Assembly (NCBI GenBank): GCA_013151015.1 | Contig: JAADJA010000225.1 | Location: 1-59,510 of the forward strand | DNA: 59,510 bases | DNA from: Chlorobiota bacterium | GTDB taxonomy: Bacteria; Bacteroidota; Bacteroidia; Bacteroidales; JAADJA01 | Direction of reading: 5' to 3' | In this document: positions 43,275-52,927 of the stretch, one piece after another | Position numbering within the stretch: the stretch's first letter is position 1 | How the letters are laid out: every line of letters begins with the position of its first letter | Made by a program: the position numbers and the translations under genes | Notes under the pieces: generated by a model | Database searches by the model: none | Told to the model about the DNA's origin: nothing | The model's input: the letters and a program-made list of their open reading frames with translations, nothing else

Positions 43275-44255
43275 ATGAAAATCCAAAGAAAAACATATCA
43301 GCTCGGAATTGTTATTGCCCTTTTCTTTTTCATGTCCTGCAAAAAAGACACGATAGAAATTTCTGTTGAAACTGTTCCCTTCCCCTTAAAAACCGACCTT
43401 TTCTCCGCACATTTTCTTGATGGGCAAAATGGCTTTGTGTGTGGCGGGATAAAAAGCGAATCCGGATATATTTTCAAAACAACTGATGGTGGGAATTCAT
43501 GGGAAGAAGTTTATTCCTCTGACAAGTTCCTGAAGGATATTTCGTTTCTAAACATGGAAATTGGCTATGCCTGCGGCGACAGTATCCTGATCCTCAAAAC
43601 TGAAGATGGGGGAAATTCCTGGTTTAAGATGGAATACCCATGGATACCTGCACCAAATTATATTTTACCCCTGAACCATGTTGAGATTGTAAACGACAGT
43701 ATTGTTTATGTGACCGGCGGCGGGGAATTTGCAAAAGGCCTTGTTTTCAGGACAAGGAACTGGGGCTGGTGGTGGTATTTTGATTTGTTTGAAAATGAAT
43801 TATCCGATAGTCATTTTAAAACATATGACGAAGGGATTTTTTGTGGGTACGGTGCAATGGACAAAACCACCGATGGCGGGCAAAGTTACCAGCCCATTGA
43901 TATCAAAGGTGATTTTTACACGGCCATGCACTTTATCGATGACAATACCGGGTTCGCTTGTGGGTACAATGGAGGGATTTACAAAACAACAGATGGTGGC
44001 GACTCCTGGGAAAAAATCCACCGGACAAATTTTGTCGGAAAGCGGCTCCATTTTAACGATATTGCTTTTTCGGATACCAGAAACGGAATCATTGTCGGGA
44101 ACAATGGGGTTGCCCTTATCACAAATAATGGAGGAAATGATTGGAATGAAGTTTCTTCCTTTACCGATAAAAACCTTTTATCCGTCTTTTCGTCCATGGA
44201 TGGGTTTGTTTGGATTACTGCACAGAATGGATTGCTTTTTAAGTTCAAGTTATAA
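43275..44255 (+). CDS. YCF48/BNR-repeat (beta-propeller) lipoprotein
   Basis: Lipobox FFFMSC; repeats KTTDGGNSWEEV, KTEDGGNSW, KTTDGGDSWEKI, ITNNGGNDWNEV (ORF extends to 43260). Confidence 0.87.
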   Translation: MKIQRKTYQLGIVIALFFFMSCKKDTIEISVETVPFPLKTDLFSAHFLDGQNGFVCGGIKSESGYIFKTTDGGNSWEEVYSSDKFLKDISFLNMEIGYACGDSILILKTEDGGNSWFKMEYPWIPAPNYILPLNHVEIVNDSIVYVTGGGEFAKGLVFRTRNWGWWWYFDLFENELSDSHFKTYDEGIFCGYGAMDKTTDGGQSYQPIDIKGDFYTAMHFIDDNTGFACGYNGGIYKTTDGGDSWEKIHRTNFVGKRLHFNDIAFSDTRNGIIVGNNGVALITNNGGNDWNEVSSFTDKNLLSVFSSMDGFVWITAQNGLLFKFKL

Positions 44256-44268
44256 AACTTTTTTGGGT

Positions 44269-45465
44269 TTAAAACGCATAGCCGATATTCACCTCTACAA
44301 AGTCGGCCTGCCCTGCAACGGTTTTGATAAGCAGGCCAATATATGGTTTTTTACTTGCTGACCGGGTGGCATCCACTAAATAATACTTTACGCCCAACCT
44401 GTTTGTATTTACCCTTTTAAGGTAATTGTTCTTTCCTCCGGTCTCTTTAAAATGCTCATTCATGTCATTTACAAAGGGATTATAGGCATAAATCCCAAGT
44501 TGGCCCGTAAAGCCCAACCTGCCCACGAGCAGTTCGGCCCCCACAAAAGGGGTAAGCGTAAAAGCCTTAAGACGCTGCTTCGAGGCATAAAAATCATTCG
44601 CAATAATGTAATCATAAAAGCTTGCATAATAGTTAATATGGAAACCCAATTGCAAGCCCAGGATCATCCCAAGCCTTTTTGACAAAAACAAAGCACCTCC
44701 ATAGATGGGATATTTGGGTCCGCCCGTGGCAAAAGTGGTAGAAGCATATTCATGTACGCCCAATCCCAATTGCAAATTAAAAAGAAGCCTTTTATCAACC
44801 GTAAATACCGTATCGGTGTAATGTGAGCGATCCGGGATCTTGGTTGGATAAAAAACCAGCCCCAGGTTAAAACCCGGTATGTTCACCCCAATATTCGGTA
44901 TTTGCACATGGCCCGTTGAATAATGATGAAACGAGACACCCGAAGTCAGCAACACCTTTTCGGAAAGCTTAATGTTTCCTTCCAGTGTAAACTGTGAATA
45001 CTGCGTTATGCGGGAACCAATAAATTTATTCTCAGGGTTTGTGATCCGGTCATAAGGTTTTAAAAACCATGAGAAACCCAAACCAATCCGTCCTCTAAGC
45101 GAGAACTTTTCATTTCCGGTAATCTTCAATGACATATTTGGCAAGATGGAAATATTGCTCCCAAGTACATCCTTGTTTCCCAAATAAGCATATGACAGCA
45201 AAACGCCAACCCTGGGATAATTATAATAACTGTTCCACCATTGTTTTCCTGTTGTTTGATAACCCAAATTGATTTCCGTAAAATAAGAATCCGTTGCAGA
45301 GGGCACACCAGGGAAAATATCTATCATCCTGCCCATTTTAAATCCAGGTTCCACAAAGAACACATTTTTCACGGGAACCCGAACATCTTGGGCAAACGAA
45401 TCCCTAACCATAAAACAGATGGCAAGAAAAAACAAAAGCCCAATATGTATTCCTGTAATTCTCAA
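44269..45465 (-). CDS. Acyloxyacyl hydrolase/PagL-like outer-membrane protein
   Basis: Motif LTSGVSFHHYSTGHVQIPNIGVNIPGFNLGLVFYP resembles the acyloxyacyl hydrolase family in Bacteroidota. Confidence 0.65.
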   Translation of the reverse strand: MRITGIHIGLLFFLAICFMVRDSFAQDVRVPVKNVFFVEPGFKMGRMIDIFPGVPSATDSYFTEINLGYQTTGKQWWNSYYNYPRVGVLLSYAYLGNKDVLGSNISILPNMSLKITGNEKFSLRGRIGLGFSWFLKPYDRITNPENKFIGSRITQYSQFTLEGNIKLSEKVLLTSGVSFHHYSTGHVQIPNIGVNIPGFNLGLVFYPTKIPDRSHYTDTVFTVDKRLLFNLQLGLGVHEYASTTFATGGPKYPIYGGALFLSKRLGMILGLQLGFHINYYASFYDYIIANDFYASKQRLKAFTLTPFVGAELLVGRLGFTGQLGIYAYNPFVNDMNEHFKETGGKNNYLKRVNTNRLGVKYYLVDATRSASKKPYIGLLIKTVAGQADFVEVNIGYAF

Positions 45466-45572
45466 TCAATTAATATTTTCAGAAAAAAATCACCCTCCGT
45501 TGGCCTGTTTACTTAAAATATTTTAAGTAAATTTGAAAGCAATATTAAACAACATATTTGACAAATCAAGTT

Positions 45573-46349
45573 ATGGAATATAAAATTTTAAAATTAGAAA
45601 TCAGGGACAGTATTGCCCTGGTAAAAATCAACCGTCCTGAAGCCATGAATGCACTGAACACACGGTTTTTCAAGGAAATGGACAATATGATTTCCGATGT
45701 ATCCGGAAAACCGGAAATAAAAGCAATGGTAATTACCGGAGAGGGAAAAGCCTTTGTTGCCGGTGCCGATATTGCCGAAATGGTTTCGAAAAACAAGGAA
45801 GAAGGAACGGCTTTTTCAAAAATCGGGCAGAACACGTTCCGCAACCTGGAGAAAATGGAAATCCCGGTCATAGCAGCCATTAACGGATTTGCACTTGGGG
45901 GCGGCCTGGAACTGGCCATGGGTTGCGATTTCAGGATTGCAAGTACCAAGGCCAAATTTGGCCAACCGGAAGTAAGCCTCGGGCTGATCCCGGGATATGC
46001 GGCCACACAAAGGCTCTCAAGGCTTGTTGGGTTGGGCGACGCACTTTACCTTTTGATGACAGCAGATATGATAGGTGCGGATGAGGCCCTCCGGATCGGC
46101 CTTGTACAAAAGGTTTTTGAACCGGAAGTTTTGATGGAGGAGGTAATGAAGATTGCCAAGACAATTACGAAAAAAGGGACGCAGGCCGTTAGAAAAGTAA
46201 AAGCCGTTACACGTCAGGGATTGCAATCCAACTTTGATGTGGGCTGTGGATTGGAAGCCCACGAATTTGGAAGCCTGTTCGGTCCAGGCAGCGAAGGCGA
46301 AGAAGGGATGAAAGCATTTCTGGAAAAAAGAAAACCGGAGTGGAAATAA
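45573..46349 (+). CDS. Enoyl-CoA hydratase/crotonase
   Basis: IAAINGFALGGGLELAMGCDFRIAS; FGQPEVSLGLIPGYAATQRL (start set at MEYKILKLE). Confidence 0.94.
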   Translation: MEYKILKLEIRDSIALVKINRPEAMNALNTRFFKEMDNMISDVSGKPEIKAMVITGEGKAFVAGADIAEMVSKNKEEGTAFSKIGQNTFRNLEKMEIPVIAAINGFALGGGLELAMGCDFRIASTKAKFGQPEVSLGLIPGYAATQRLSRLVGLGDALYLLMTADMIGADEALRIGLVQKVFEPEVLMEEVMKIAKTITKKGTQAVRKVKAVTRQGLQSNFDVGCGLEAHEFGSLFGPGSEGEEGMKAFLEKRKPEWK

Positions 46350-46401
46350 TAGTATATTTACCTAATTGTTTTGAACAATTGGTTAAGATACATAAAACAA
46401 A

Positions 46402-46668
46402 ATGATGAAAACTGCAAATATAAGCTATAAGATACCTGATTATCTTTTGACAACATTAAACCTTGATCGTGAAGAATTTTCAAAACAATCAAGGCTTTTT
46501 ACTGCCATTCAGCTATTTAAAGAGAACAAGTTATCTTCAGGCCAGGCCGCAAATATTGCTGGGATGGATAAATACACATTTTGGATGGAGTTAGGTAAAC
46601 ATGGGATTCCTTTAATTAATTATGAACCATCGGAATTATTGGATGAATTGAAACAATTTAACAAATGA
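46402..46668 (+). CDS. UPF0175 family protein (putative antitoxin)
   Basis: LFKENKLSSGQAANIAGMDKYTFWMELGKHGIPLINY. Confidence 0.85.
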   Translation: MMKTANISYKIPDYLLTTLNLDREEFSKQSRLFTAIQLFKENKLSSGQAANIAGMDKYTFWMELGKHGIPLINYEPSELLDELKQFNK

Positions 46669-47144
46669 TAATAGTTGCTGATTCTTCTCCTCTTATTTCT
46701 TTAGCAATAATTTCGAAATTAGATTTGCTAACTATACTTTTTGACGAAATATATATCCCAAAGGCCGTTTTTTCTGAGATTTCTGTTGCAAACAAACCAT
46801 ATTCTGACCTTTTCAGTAAATTAAGTAAAACAAGGATTTTGGATGTAAATAATAGAATTGCACTATTGATTTTAAATAAAGATTTGGATTTAGGCGAATC
46901 AGAAGCAATAATATTAGCAATGGAGAACAATATTGATAACATTCTAATTGACGAACAAAAAGGAAGGAGAATAGCAGTTTCCAGTGGTTTACATCCGATA
47001 GGTACAATTGGTGTATTGTTACAGGCAAAAAAATTGGGATTGATTAAAAATATTAAATCACACCTTGATAAATTAATTCAAAATAACATTTATATTTCCA
47101 ATAGATTATATAAGTATTCAATAAAACTTGTTGGAGAAGATTAA
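46665..47144 (+). CDS. DUF3368 PIN-like domain protein (putative toxin)
   Basis: IIVADSSPLISLAIISKLDLLTILFDEIYIPKAV...LGESEAIILA...LIDEQKGRRIA...IGTIGVLLQAKKLGLI; overlaps antitoxin by 4 nt. Confidence 0.85.
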   Translation: MIIVADSSPLISLAIISKLDLLTILFDEIYIPKAVFSEISVANKPYSDLFSKLSKTRILDVNNRIALLILNKDLDLGESEAIILAMENNIDNILIDEQKGRRIAVSSGLHPIGTIGVLLQAKKLGLIKNIKSHLDKLIQNNIYISNRLYKYSIKLVGED

Positions 47145-47161
47145 TAAAATAAAATAAAAAA

Positions 47162-48502
47162 ATGAATTACGACGAAAGACTTCAAAATGTATCGGTACTG
47201 GGTGCCGCAGGAAAAATGGGAAGTGGCATCCTGCTTCTGACGGCTGTTGAAATGGCCGACCTCAGCCTGAAACCCGAAAACAAAGGGAAAACATTTTGCC
47301 TCAACGCTATTGATGTTTCCCCGCAGGGACTTGCAGGCTTGATGAAATACCTTAAAGTACAGGTTCAGAAAATTGCGGAAAAGAAAACGGTAATGCTCAG
47401 GGAAATATATGCCGACCGGGCTGACCTGATCGAAAACGAGTGCATCATCAATGAGTATGTTTTTGATGTAATGAATATTGTCAGGCCGGTGACCACCATT
47501 GAATCTGCTTATGATTCTAACCTGATATTTGAGGCCATTGTCGAAAACCGGGATTTGAAAACAAGGCTGTTTTCACAAATCAACGAAAACAACAAAAACA
47601 AGCCCTATTTCTTTACCAATACGTCCTCGGTCCCGATCCACACTTTGGATGAAGGTGCAAAACTGGATGGAAGGGTTCTTGGTTTCCACTTTTACAATCC
47701 ACCTGCTGTCCAAAAGTTAGTCGAATTGATCAGCCTTGAAAACAACAGTGCCGAGATGACCGAATTTGCCAAAGCCTTTGCAAAAAACCTCCGCAAGATA
47801 ATTGTCCCTTCAAATGACAAAGCCGGTTTTATAGGGAACGGGCATTTCATGCGCGATGCACTTCATGGGATCCATGAAGTGGAAAGACTCTCGAAAGAGA
47901 TGCCTTATGCCGAAGCATTGTATATCATCAACAAAGTTTCCCAGGATTTCCTTGTAAGGCCAATGGGCATTTTCCAACTAATAGATTATGTTGGGGTGGA
48001 TGTGGTGAAATTTATTATGGAAGTGATGAACCCCTATCTCCCCGATGAAGATTTGCACAGTGACCTGCTCGACAAATTATTTGAAATGGGCGTAAAAGGC
48101 GGACAAAATTCCAATGGATCGCAAAAAGACGGTATCCTGAAGTATGAAAGGGGAAACCCGGTAGCCGTTTTCGATCCAGAGACAAAAGCCTATGTGGACA
48201 TTTCAGGGTTCAAGGAAAAATGCGATGAAAAGCTGGGTCCATTGCCCGGCTCATGGAAACCATGGAAAGCGGTAAATTTCAGCAGGGGCAAAAAAGAGGA
48301 AATGCTCAAAACCATTTTTACCGAAACCAATAAAATGGAAACTTTGGGTGCAGAATTAGCAAAAGCCTATAACGCAAAATCAAATGAAATTGGGAATTAC
48401 CTCGTTTCGAGCGGCGTTGCACATAATGTGGAAGACGTGAACACCGTTATGATGACAGGCTTTTTCCATGCTTACGGCCCGGTCAATAAATATTTGAAAT
48501 AA
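47162..48502 (+). CDS. 3-hydroxyacyl-CoA dehydrogenase
   Basis: GAAGKMGSGI Rossmann; NTSSVPI; GFHFYNPP; KAGFIGNGHFMRDA. Confidence 0.88.
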   Translation: MNYDERLQNVSVLGAAGKMGSGILLLTAVEMADLSLKPENKGKTFCLNAIDVSPQGLAGLMKYLKVQVQKIAEKKTVMLREIYADRADLIENECIINEYVFDVMNIVRPVTTIESAYDSNLIFEAIVENRDLKTRLFSQINENNKNKPYFFTNTSSVPIHTLDEGAKLDGRVLGFHFYNPPAVQKLVELISLENNSAEMTEFAKAFAKNLRKIIVPSNDKAGFIGNGHFMRDALHGIHEVERLSKEMPYAEALYIINKVSQDFLVRPMGIFQLIDYVGVDVVKFIMEVMNPYLPDEDLHSDLLDKLFEMGVKGGQNSNGSQKDGILKYERGNPVAVFDPETKAYVDISGFKEKCDEKLGPLPGSWKPWKAVNFSRGKKEEMLKTIFTETNKMETLGAELAKAYNAKSNEIGNYLVSSGVAHNVEDVNTVMMTGFFHAYGPVNKYLK

Positions 48503-48521
48503 AAAACAAAAAAATCATAAA

Positions 48522-49772
48522 ATGAAAAAGCTTAGACGAAAAGTATATATGGCGGCTGGCTACAATACGGTTTCCCTTGGTACCGGCAGAAAAGAATTCA
48601 ACCCTAAAAAGGAACGCCCGGGATTGGAACATTATATCAAAGAAGCAGGCCAAGGAACGCTGAAACAAATCGGTGGAGGGAAAAACGTGGACGAGGGAGC
48701 CATTGGGAATTTCATGGCATCCCGTTTCAATAAGCAGGGCCATCTTGCCGGGTTTATCCCAATGATTGACGAAGATTTACAATACAAACCCTGTATCCGT
48801 ACCGAAGGGGCTTGCGCCTCAGGAGCATTATCACTGGCCAGTGGGATTAAATCCGTATTGGCAGAAACAGCAGATGTGGTCCTGTCACTCGGAGTTGAAG
48901 TCCAAAATTCCATGAAAGCCATTTATGGTGCCGATGTATTGGCAGGAGCCGGTTGGTTCAAAAACAGGAAATCAGGTCATGCCTTCTTTTTCCCAGGCCA
49001 GTTTAGCGACAGGGCAGGTGCCTATTACGAAAAATACGGAATGGAATATGCCCGTTCGGGGATGAGGCAATGGTTTGTGAACGCTATCGAAAACGCCCGC
49101 CTCTGCCCTACTGCACAGGAATACGAAAACAAAGTGCCTGATTTGGCCGGGCTTTACGATAAGATGACCCCAAACGGGAAATCTTTTGTGGACAACCTAA
49201 ATGTACTCGACTGCTCCAAGGTCTCGGACGCAGCATCGGCCATTGCCATCCTTTCGGAAGAAGGGCTTGAAAGATGTGGTATTCCAAAATCCGAAGCCGT
49301 TGAAGTAATCAGCATCGCACAGGTTGAACGGAACATCACCAACGACCCTCCCGACAGGACAGAGTTGACGGCAATCAAAAAAGCCGTAAAACAAGCCCTC
49401 GAAATGGCAGGGATAACAAAAGACGATTTGGCAACCATCGAAGTGCACGATTGCTTTTCCATAGCGGGGATACTAACCACGGAAGCACTCGGATTTGCAA
49501 AACCCGGAAAAGGGGCGCAATTTGTGGCCGACAGGAACACGGCCCGTGATGGAAAAATCCCAATGAACACAACAGGTGGGTTGATTGGCTGGGGCCACCC
49601 GACAGGCGGGACAGGGGTCCATCAGGCCGTTACCATCTGGGAACAACTGACCGGGAAGGCCGGGGAAGCCCAAATCAAAATCCCAAAAGACCGCCCTTAC
49701 GGAATGACCATCAATATGGGTGGCGACGATGTAACAGTAGTGGCTATTGTTTATAAGCGAGGGGACTTGTAA
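48522..49772 (+). CDS. Thiolase family protein (SCP2-thiolase-like acetyl-CoA acetyltransferase)
   Basis: RTEGACASGALSLASG; EVHDCFSIAG; GWGHPTGGTGVHQ. Confidence 0.9.
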   Translation: MKKLRRKVYMAAGYNTVSLGTGRKEFNPKKERPGLEHYIKEAGQGTLKQIGGGKNVDEGAIGNFMASRFNKQGHLAGFIPMIDEDLQYKPCIRTEGACASGALSLASGIKSVLAETADVVLSLGVEVQNSMKAIYGADVLAGAGWFKNRKSGHAFFFPGQFSDRAGAYYEKYGMEYARSGMRQWFVNAIENARLCPTAQEYENKVPDLAGLYDKMTPNGKSFVDNLNVLDCSKVSDAASAIAILSEEGLERCGIPKSEAVEVISIAQVERNITNDPPDRTELTAIKKAVKQALEMAGITKDDLATIEVHDCFSIAGILTTEALGFAKPGKGAQFVADRNTARDGKIPMNTTGGLIGWGHPTGGTGVHQAVTIWEQLTGKAGEAQIKIPKDRPYGMTINMGGDDVTVVAIVYKRGDL

Positions 49773-49804
49773 ACAATTCCCTTTCCTAATAAAATCTTTT
49801 TACT

Positions 49805-49831
49805 CATCCGATGGCATGAAGCCATCGGATG
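49805..49831. repeat. 27-nt dyad element copy 1 (catccgatggc-atgaa-gccatcggatg)
   Basis: Perfect 11-bp inverted repeat, 5-nt loop. Confidence 0.75.
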
Positions 49832-50030
49832 ATTTTCAATATACAAAGCCAAACAGCCAAAATTGGTATTTTGTATTGAAACCCAACTTCAATCTCATCA
49901 GCAGCAATGAACGAGTTATCGGTCCCGATAATTTGTTTCTTGAAGTAATGAATTAATAGAAGTCCCCTAAAGTGTTGTTTTGAAACAACAATATCAACCC
50001 AAAAGTGTCTTTTTCAAAAAGCGATTTAAA

Positions 50031-50072
50031 AAACACAGGAAACGAAATAACATTTTTTTGTTTCCTGTGTTT
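50031..50072 (+). promoter_or_regulatory. 13-bp perfect inverted repeat overlapping the predicted tetR promoter (putative operator)
   Basis: aaacacaggaaac-N16-gtttcctgtgttt. Confidence 0.55.
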
Positions 50073-50089
50073 ACTTTTATTTATCTTTG
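50057..50089 (+). promoter_or_regulatory. Bacteroidota-type promoter: TTTG (50057-50060), 21-nt spacer, TATCTTTG (50082-50089)
   Basis: Matches -33/-7 consensus just upstream of the tetR start at 50110. Confidence 0.6.
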
Positions 50090-50109
50090 CTGCCCAATAA
50101 AAATTAGTT

Positions 50110-50739
50110 ATGGTCGAAAATGACGAAAAACTGGATCTTATCATCTCTGGATCCTATAGAATCTTCACGGAACAAGGCTTGCGCAATGTGTCCATGGACG
50201 ATATATGCCGAAGCATAGGGATTTCAAAAAAGACCCTTTACTTATATGTTGACAACAAACTTGATTTGTTAAAGAAAATCGTTGAGTACATCCGAACCCA
50301 GATACACCAACGGATCAAGGAGCTTGAAGGCAGGAATTTGAACGCCATTGATGTTTTGCTCGAAATGAGTAAAATTGCCAACACCAAACATTTCAGGATC
50401 AATCCGGTCATTTCATTTGAATTTCGAAAATATTACCCCAAAGCATTCGAGGAATTCATTTTCATGAAAAAGGAATTGATTATCGAGCATATCATCAAAA
50501 ACATCAAACAGGGAATAAATGAAGGGCTTTATCGCCATGATTTAAATATCGAAATCGTGGCACATCTTTATTTTCAAAAGATAGAGGATTTCCACAAACT
50601 CGAATTGGACGACCTGGAGGATTTCTCCTATCGAAAAGTATTTGAGGTGATGTTCGAAAACCATATACGCGGGATTGCCAATGCGAAGGGGATTGCATAT
50701 TTTGAGAAACAAAAAGAAAAATTAAACTTCAATATTTAA
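50110..50739 (+). CDS. TetR/AcrR family transcriptional regulator
   Basis: HTH IFTEQGLRNVSMDDICRSIGISKKTLYLYVDNKLDLLKKIV. Confidence 0.92.
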   Translation: MVENDEKLDLIISGSYRIFTEQGLRNVSMDDICRSIGISKKTLYLYVDNKLDLLKKIVEYIRTQIHQRIKELEGRNLNAIDVLLEMSKIANTKHFRINPVISFEFRKYYPKAFEEFIFMKKELIIEHIIKNIKQGINEGLYRHDLNIEIVAHLYFQKIEDFHKLELDDLEDFSYRKVFEVMFENHIRGIANAKGIAYFEKQKEKLNFNI

Positions 50740-50744
50740 CGAAG

Positions 50745-52094
50745 ATGAAAAACAACAATAAAAACTTTCTGATAATCATTTTGTTTTCTGTTCTGTTTTC
50801 GGTTGAAGGAATAGCACAGGAAACAATGCGATTTTCTTTGAAGGAAGCACTGGTTTATGCCCTGGAGAACAACTACGATATTATCAATGCCGCGACCGAT
50901 GTGGAAATAGCGCGAAAAAAGGTGAAGGAAAACCTGGCAATTGGGTTGCCCCAGATAAGTGGGAAAATTGGCTACAACAACAATCTGGTATTGCCCACCA
51001 CACTGCTTCCCGGGGAAGTTGTCGGCCAGCCCGGCAAGGATGTGGAAGTGCAGTTTGGCACACAACACAATGCCAATTGGGGCGCCGAGCTATCGCAATT
51101 GATCTTTAGCGGGACTTACTTAGTAGGCGTAATGGCCGCCAGGGCGTATGTGGACGTGGTGGAATCTTCCTTTGAAAAAAGTGAAATCGGGATAAAAAAC
51201 ACCATTGCAAAATCCTATTACCCCGTCATTATTTTACAGGAAAACAAAAAAGTATTCGACAGCACCCTTCTCAGCCTGAACAATATGCTGTACGAAACCG
51301 AAGCCTATCACAAAAGCGGTTTCATAGAAGATACAGACGTTGACCAGCTAAAATTGCTGATTTCCGATATGGAAACCACCATTACCAATATCAATAACCA
51401 ATTACAGATTGCGACCAATATGCTGAAATACCAATTGGGCCTGGATGCCAATGTGAAGATAGAAGTAACCGACAAAATGGATGATTTGCTGGCAGCAGTG
51501 GATCGCGAATTCCTCCTGGATTCCAAGTTTGATTACAGCCATCATGTGGATTATAAGATCTTAAAGGGGCAAAGGGAACTTTCCAGTCTTCAGCTAAAAC
51601 TAAACCAATCGGAATACTGGCCATCCCTTGTCGGTTTCTATTCCTACAACCAAAGTGCTTTTCGTGATGAATTTAATTTTTTTACCGACAATAAATGGTA
51701 CAACAGCCAGGTACTTGGATTTCAATTGGATGTACCAATTCTCAGCAGTGGAAACCGTAAATTCAAAGTGCAACAGGCTAAACTCGAACTGGAAAAAATG
51801 AATGTGTCGGAACATCAGTTGCAACAGGGTTTGTCTCTTAGGATAAAAACGGTAAAAGCCGATTTCAACAATGCCTACCTTATTTACATGAACCGGAAAA
51901 TGAGTGTGGGAAATGCGGAAAAAATCTATCAGAAAACTGAAATCAAATACAAAGAAGGGCTTTCAACAAGTTTAGACCTTTCACAAACATATAATCAATT
52001 TTTGAATTCCCAGATTTCGTACCTCACCTCCATCCTCGACTTGTTGATAAAGAAAGCCGACCTGGAAAAGGAATTGACAAAGGTGGATTATTAG
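50745..52094 (+). CDS. TolC-family outer-membrane efflux protein
   Basis: Signal peptide; RFSLKEALVYALENNYDIINAATDVEIARKKVKENLAIGLPQISG. Confidence 0.92.
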   Translation: MKNNNKNFLIIILFSVLFSVEGIAQETMRFSLKEALVYALENNYDIINAATDVEIARKKVKENLAIGLPQISGKIGYNNNLVLPTTLLPGEVVGQPGKDVEVQFGTQHNANWGAELSQLIFSGTYLVGVMAARAYVDVVESSFEKSEIGIKNTIAKSYYPVIILQENKKVFDSTLLSLNNMLYETEAYHKSGFIEDTDVDQLKLLISDMETTITNINNQLQIATNMLKYQLGLDANVKIEVTDKMDDLLAAVDREFLLDSKFDYSHHVDYKILKGQRELSSLQLKLNQSEYWPSLVGFYSYNQSAFRDEFNFFTDNKWYNSQVLGFQLDVPILSSGNRKFKVQQAKLELEKMNVSEHQLQQGLSLRIKTVKADFNNAYLIYMNRKMSVGNAEKIYQKTEIKYKEGLSTSLDLSQTYNQFLNSQISYLTSILDLLIKKADLEKELTKVDY

Positions 52095-52152
52095 CGCAGG
52101 GGCGATATGGGTAACAAGCGATTACCTTATGCGAAAACTTTGAAAAAACAAA

Positions 52153-52866
52153 ATGAGAACACGAAACGAAATATGGTTTTTGATTGCGGTTTTAATAGCT
52201 GTGTCTTTGCAATCCTGCACAAACCGAATGGAAGATACGGGTAAGATTAAATTAAAAAACAGGATGGACACCGTTAGCTATATCATTGGCCTTGATTATG
52301 GGATTGGGATAAACGAACAGGAAATCGACGTGAATTCCCTCGCTGTTTACAAAGGTTTGATCGATGGGCTAAAGGATACAAGCCTCCTGACAGATTCGCT
52401 TAAGCTAAAGATCATCGATGAATTCAACGAAGTGCTAAAAGGGAGAATGGAAGAAGAAGGGAAAATATTCCTCGACAGCAACAAAGCCGATGGTATCCGG
52501 TTTATGGCAGAAAACCAAAAAGCGGAAGGGGTCGTGGTATTGCCAAGCGGCCTTCAATACAAAGTCATGAAAGAGGGAAAAGGGAAGCAACCCAACTCCA
52601 CCGACAGCGTGCTGGTCCATTACCGGGCAATGTTTGTTGACCGCACTGTTTTTGACATGTCCTACGATCGTGGCCCGGCCGGCATCCGATTGAACAAGGT
52701 AATCCCCGGTTTATCGGAAGGGGTTCAATTAATGAAGCCGGGAGCCATTTACGAACTTTTCATCCCACCGGAACTTGCCTATGGCGATAAAACTTTTGCC
52801 AATGTCATCCCGGGAGGATCAACTTTAATATACAGTATCGAATTAATTGAAATTGTGAAAGAATAA
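52153..52866 (+). CDS. FKBP-type peptidyl-prolyl isomerase (lipoprotein, FKBP_N + FKBP_C)
   Basis: Lipobox SLQSC; GLQYKVMKEGKGKQPNSTDSVLVHYRA...VIPGLSEGVQLMKPGAIYELFIPPELAYGD. Confidence 0.93.
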   Translation: MRTRNEIWFLIAVLIAVSLQSCTNRMEDTGKIKLKNRMDTVSYIIGLDYGIGINEQEIDVNSLAVYKGLIDGLKDTSLLTDSLKLKIIDEFNEVLKGRMEEEGKIFLDSNKADGIRFMAENQKAEGVVVLPSGLQYKVMKEGKGKQPNSTDSVLVHYRAMFVDRTVFDMSYDRGPAGIRLNKVIPGLSEGVQLMKPGAIYELFIPPELAYGDKTFANVIPGGSTLIYSIELIEIVKE

Positions 52867-52877
52867 AATTTCAAACC

Positions 52878-52904
52878 CACCGGGTGACTTGAAGTCAGGC
52901 GATG
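52878..52904. repeat. 27-nt dyad element copy 2 (caccgggtgac-ttgaa-gtcaggcgatg)
   Basis: Same 11-5-11 layout as 49805-49831, imperfect arms. Confidence 0.5.
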
Positions 52905-52927
52905 GTAAAAAAGCAAACTTAGAAACT

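Noticed and set aside
43729-44361. 210-aa + strand ORF overlapping the YCF48 lipoprotein in another frame
   Set aside because: Out-of-frame shadow of the BNR-repeat protein with no domain signal.
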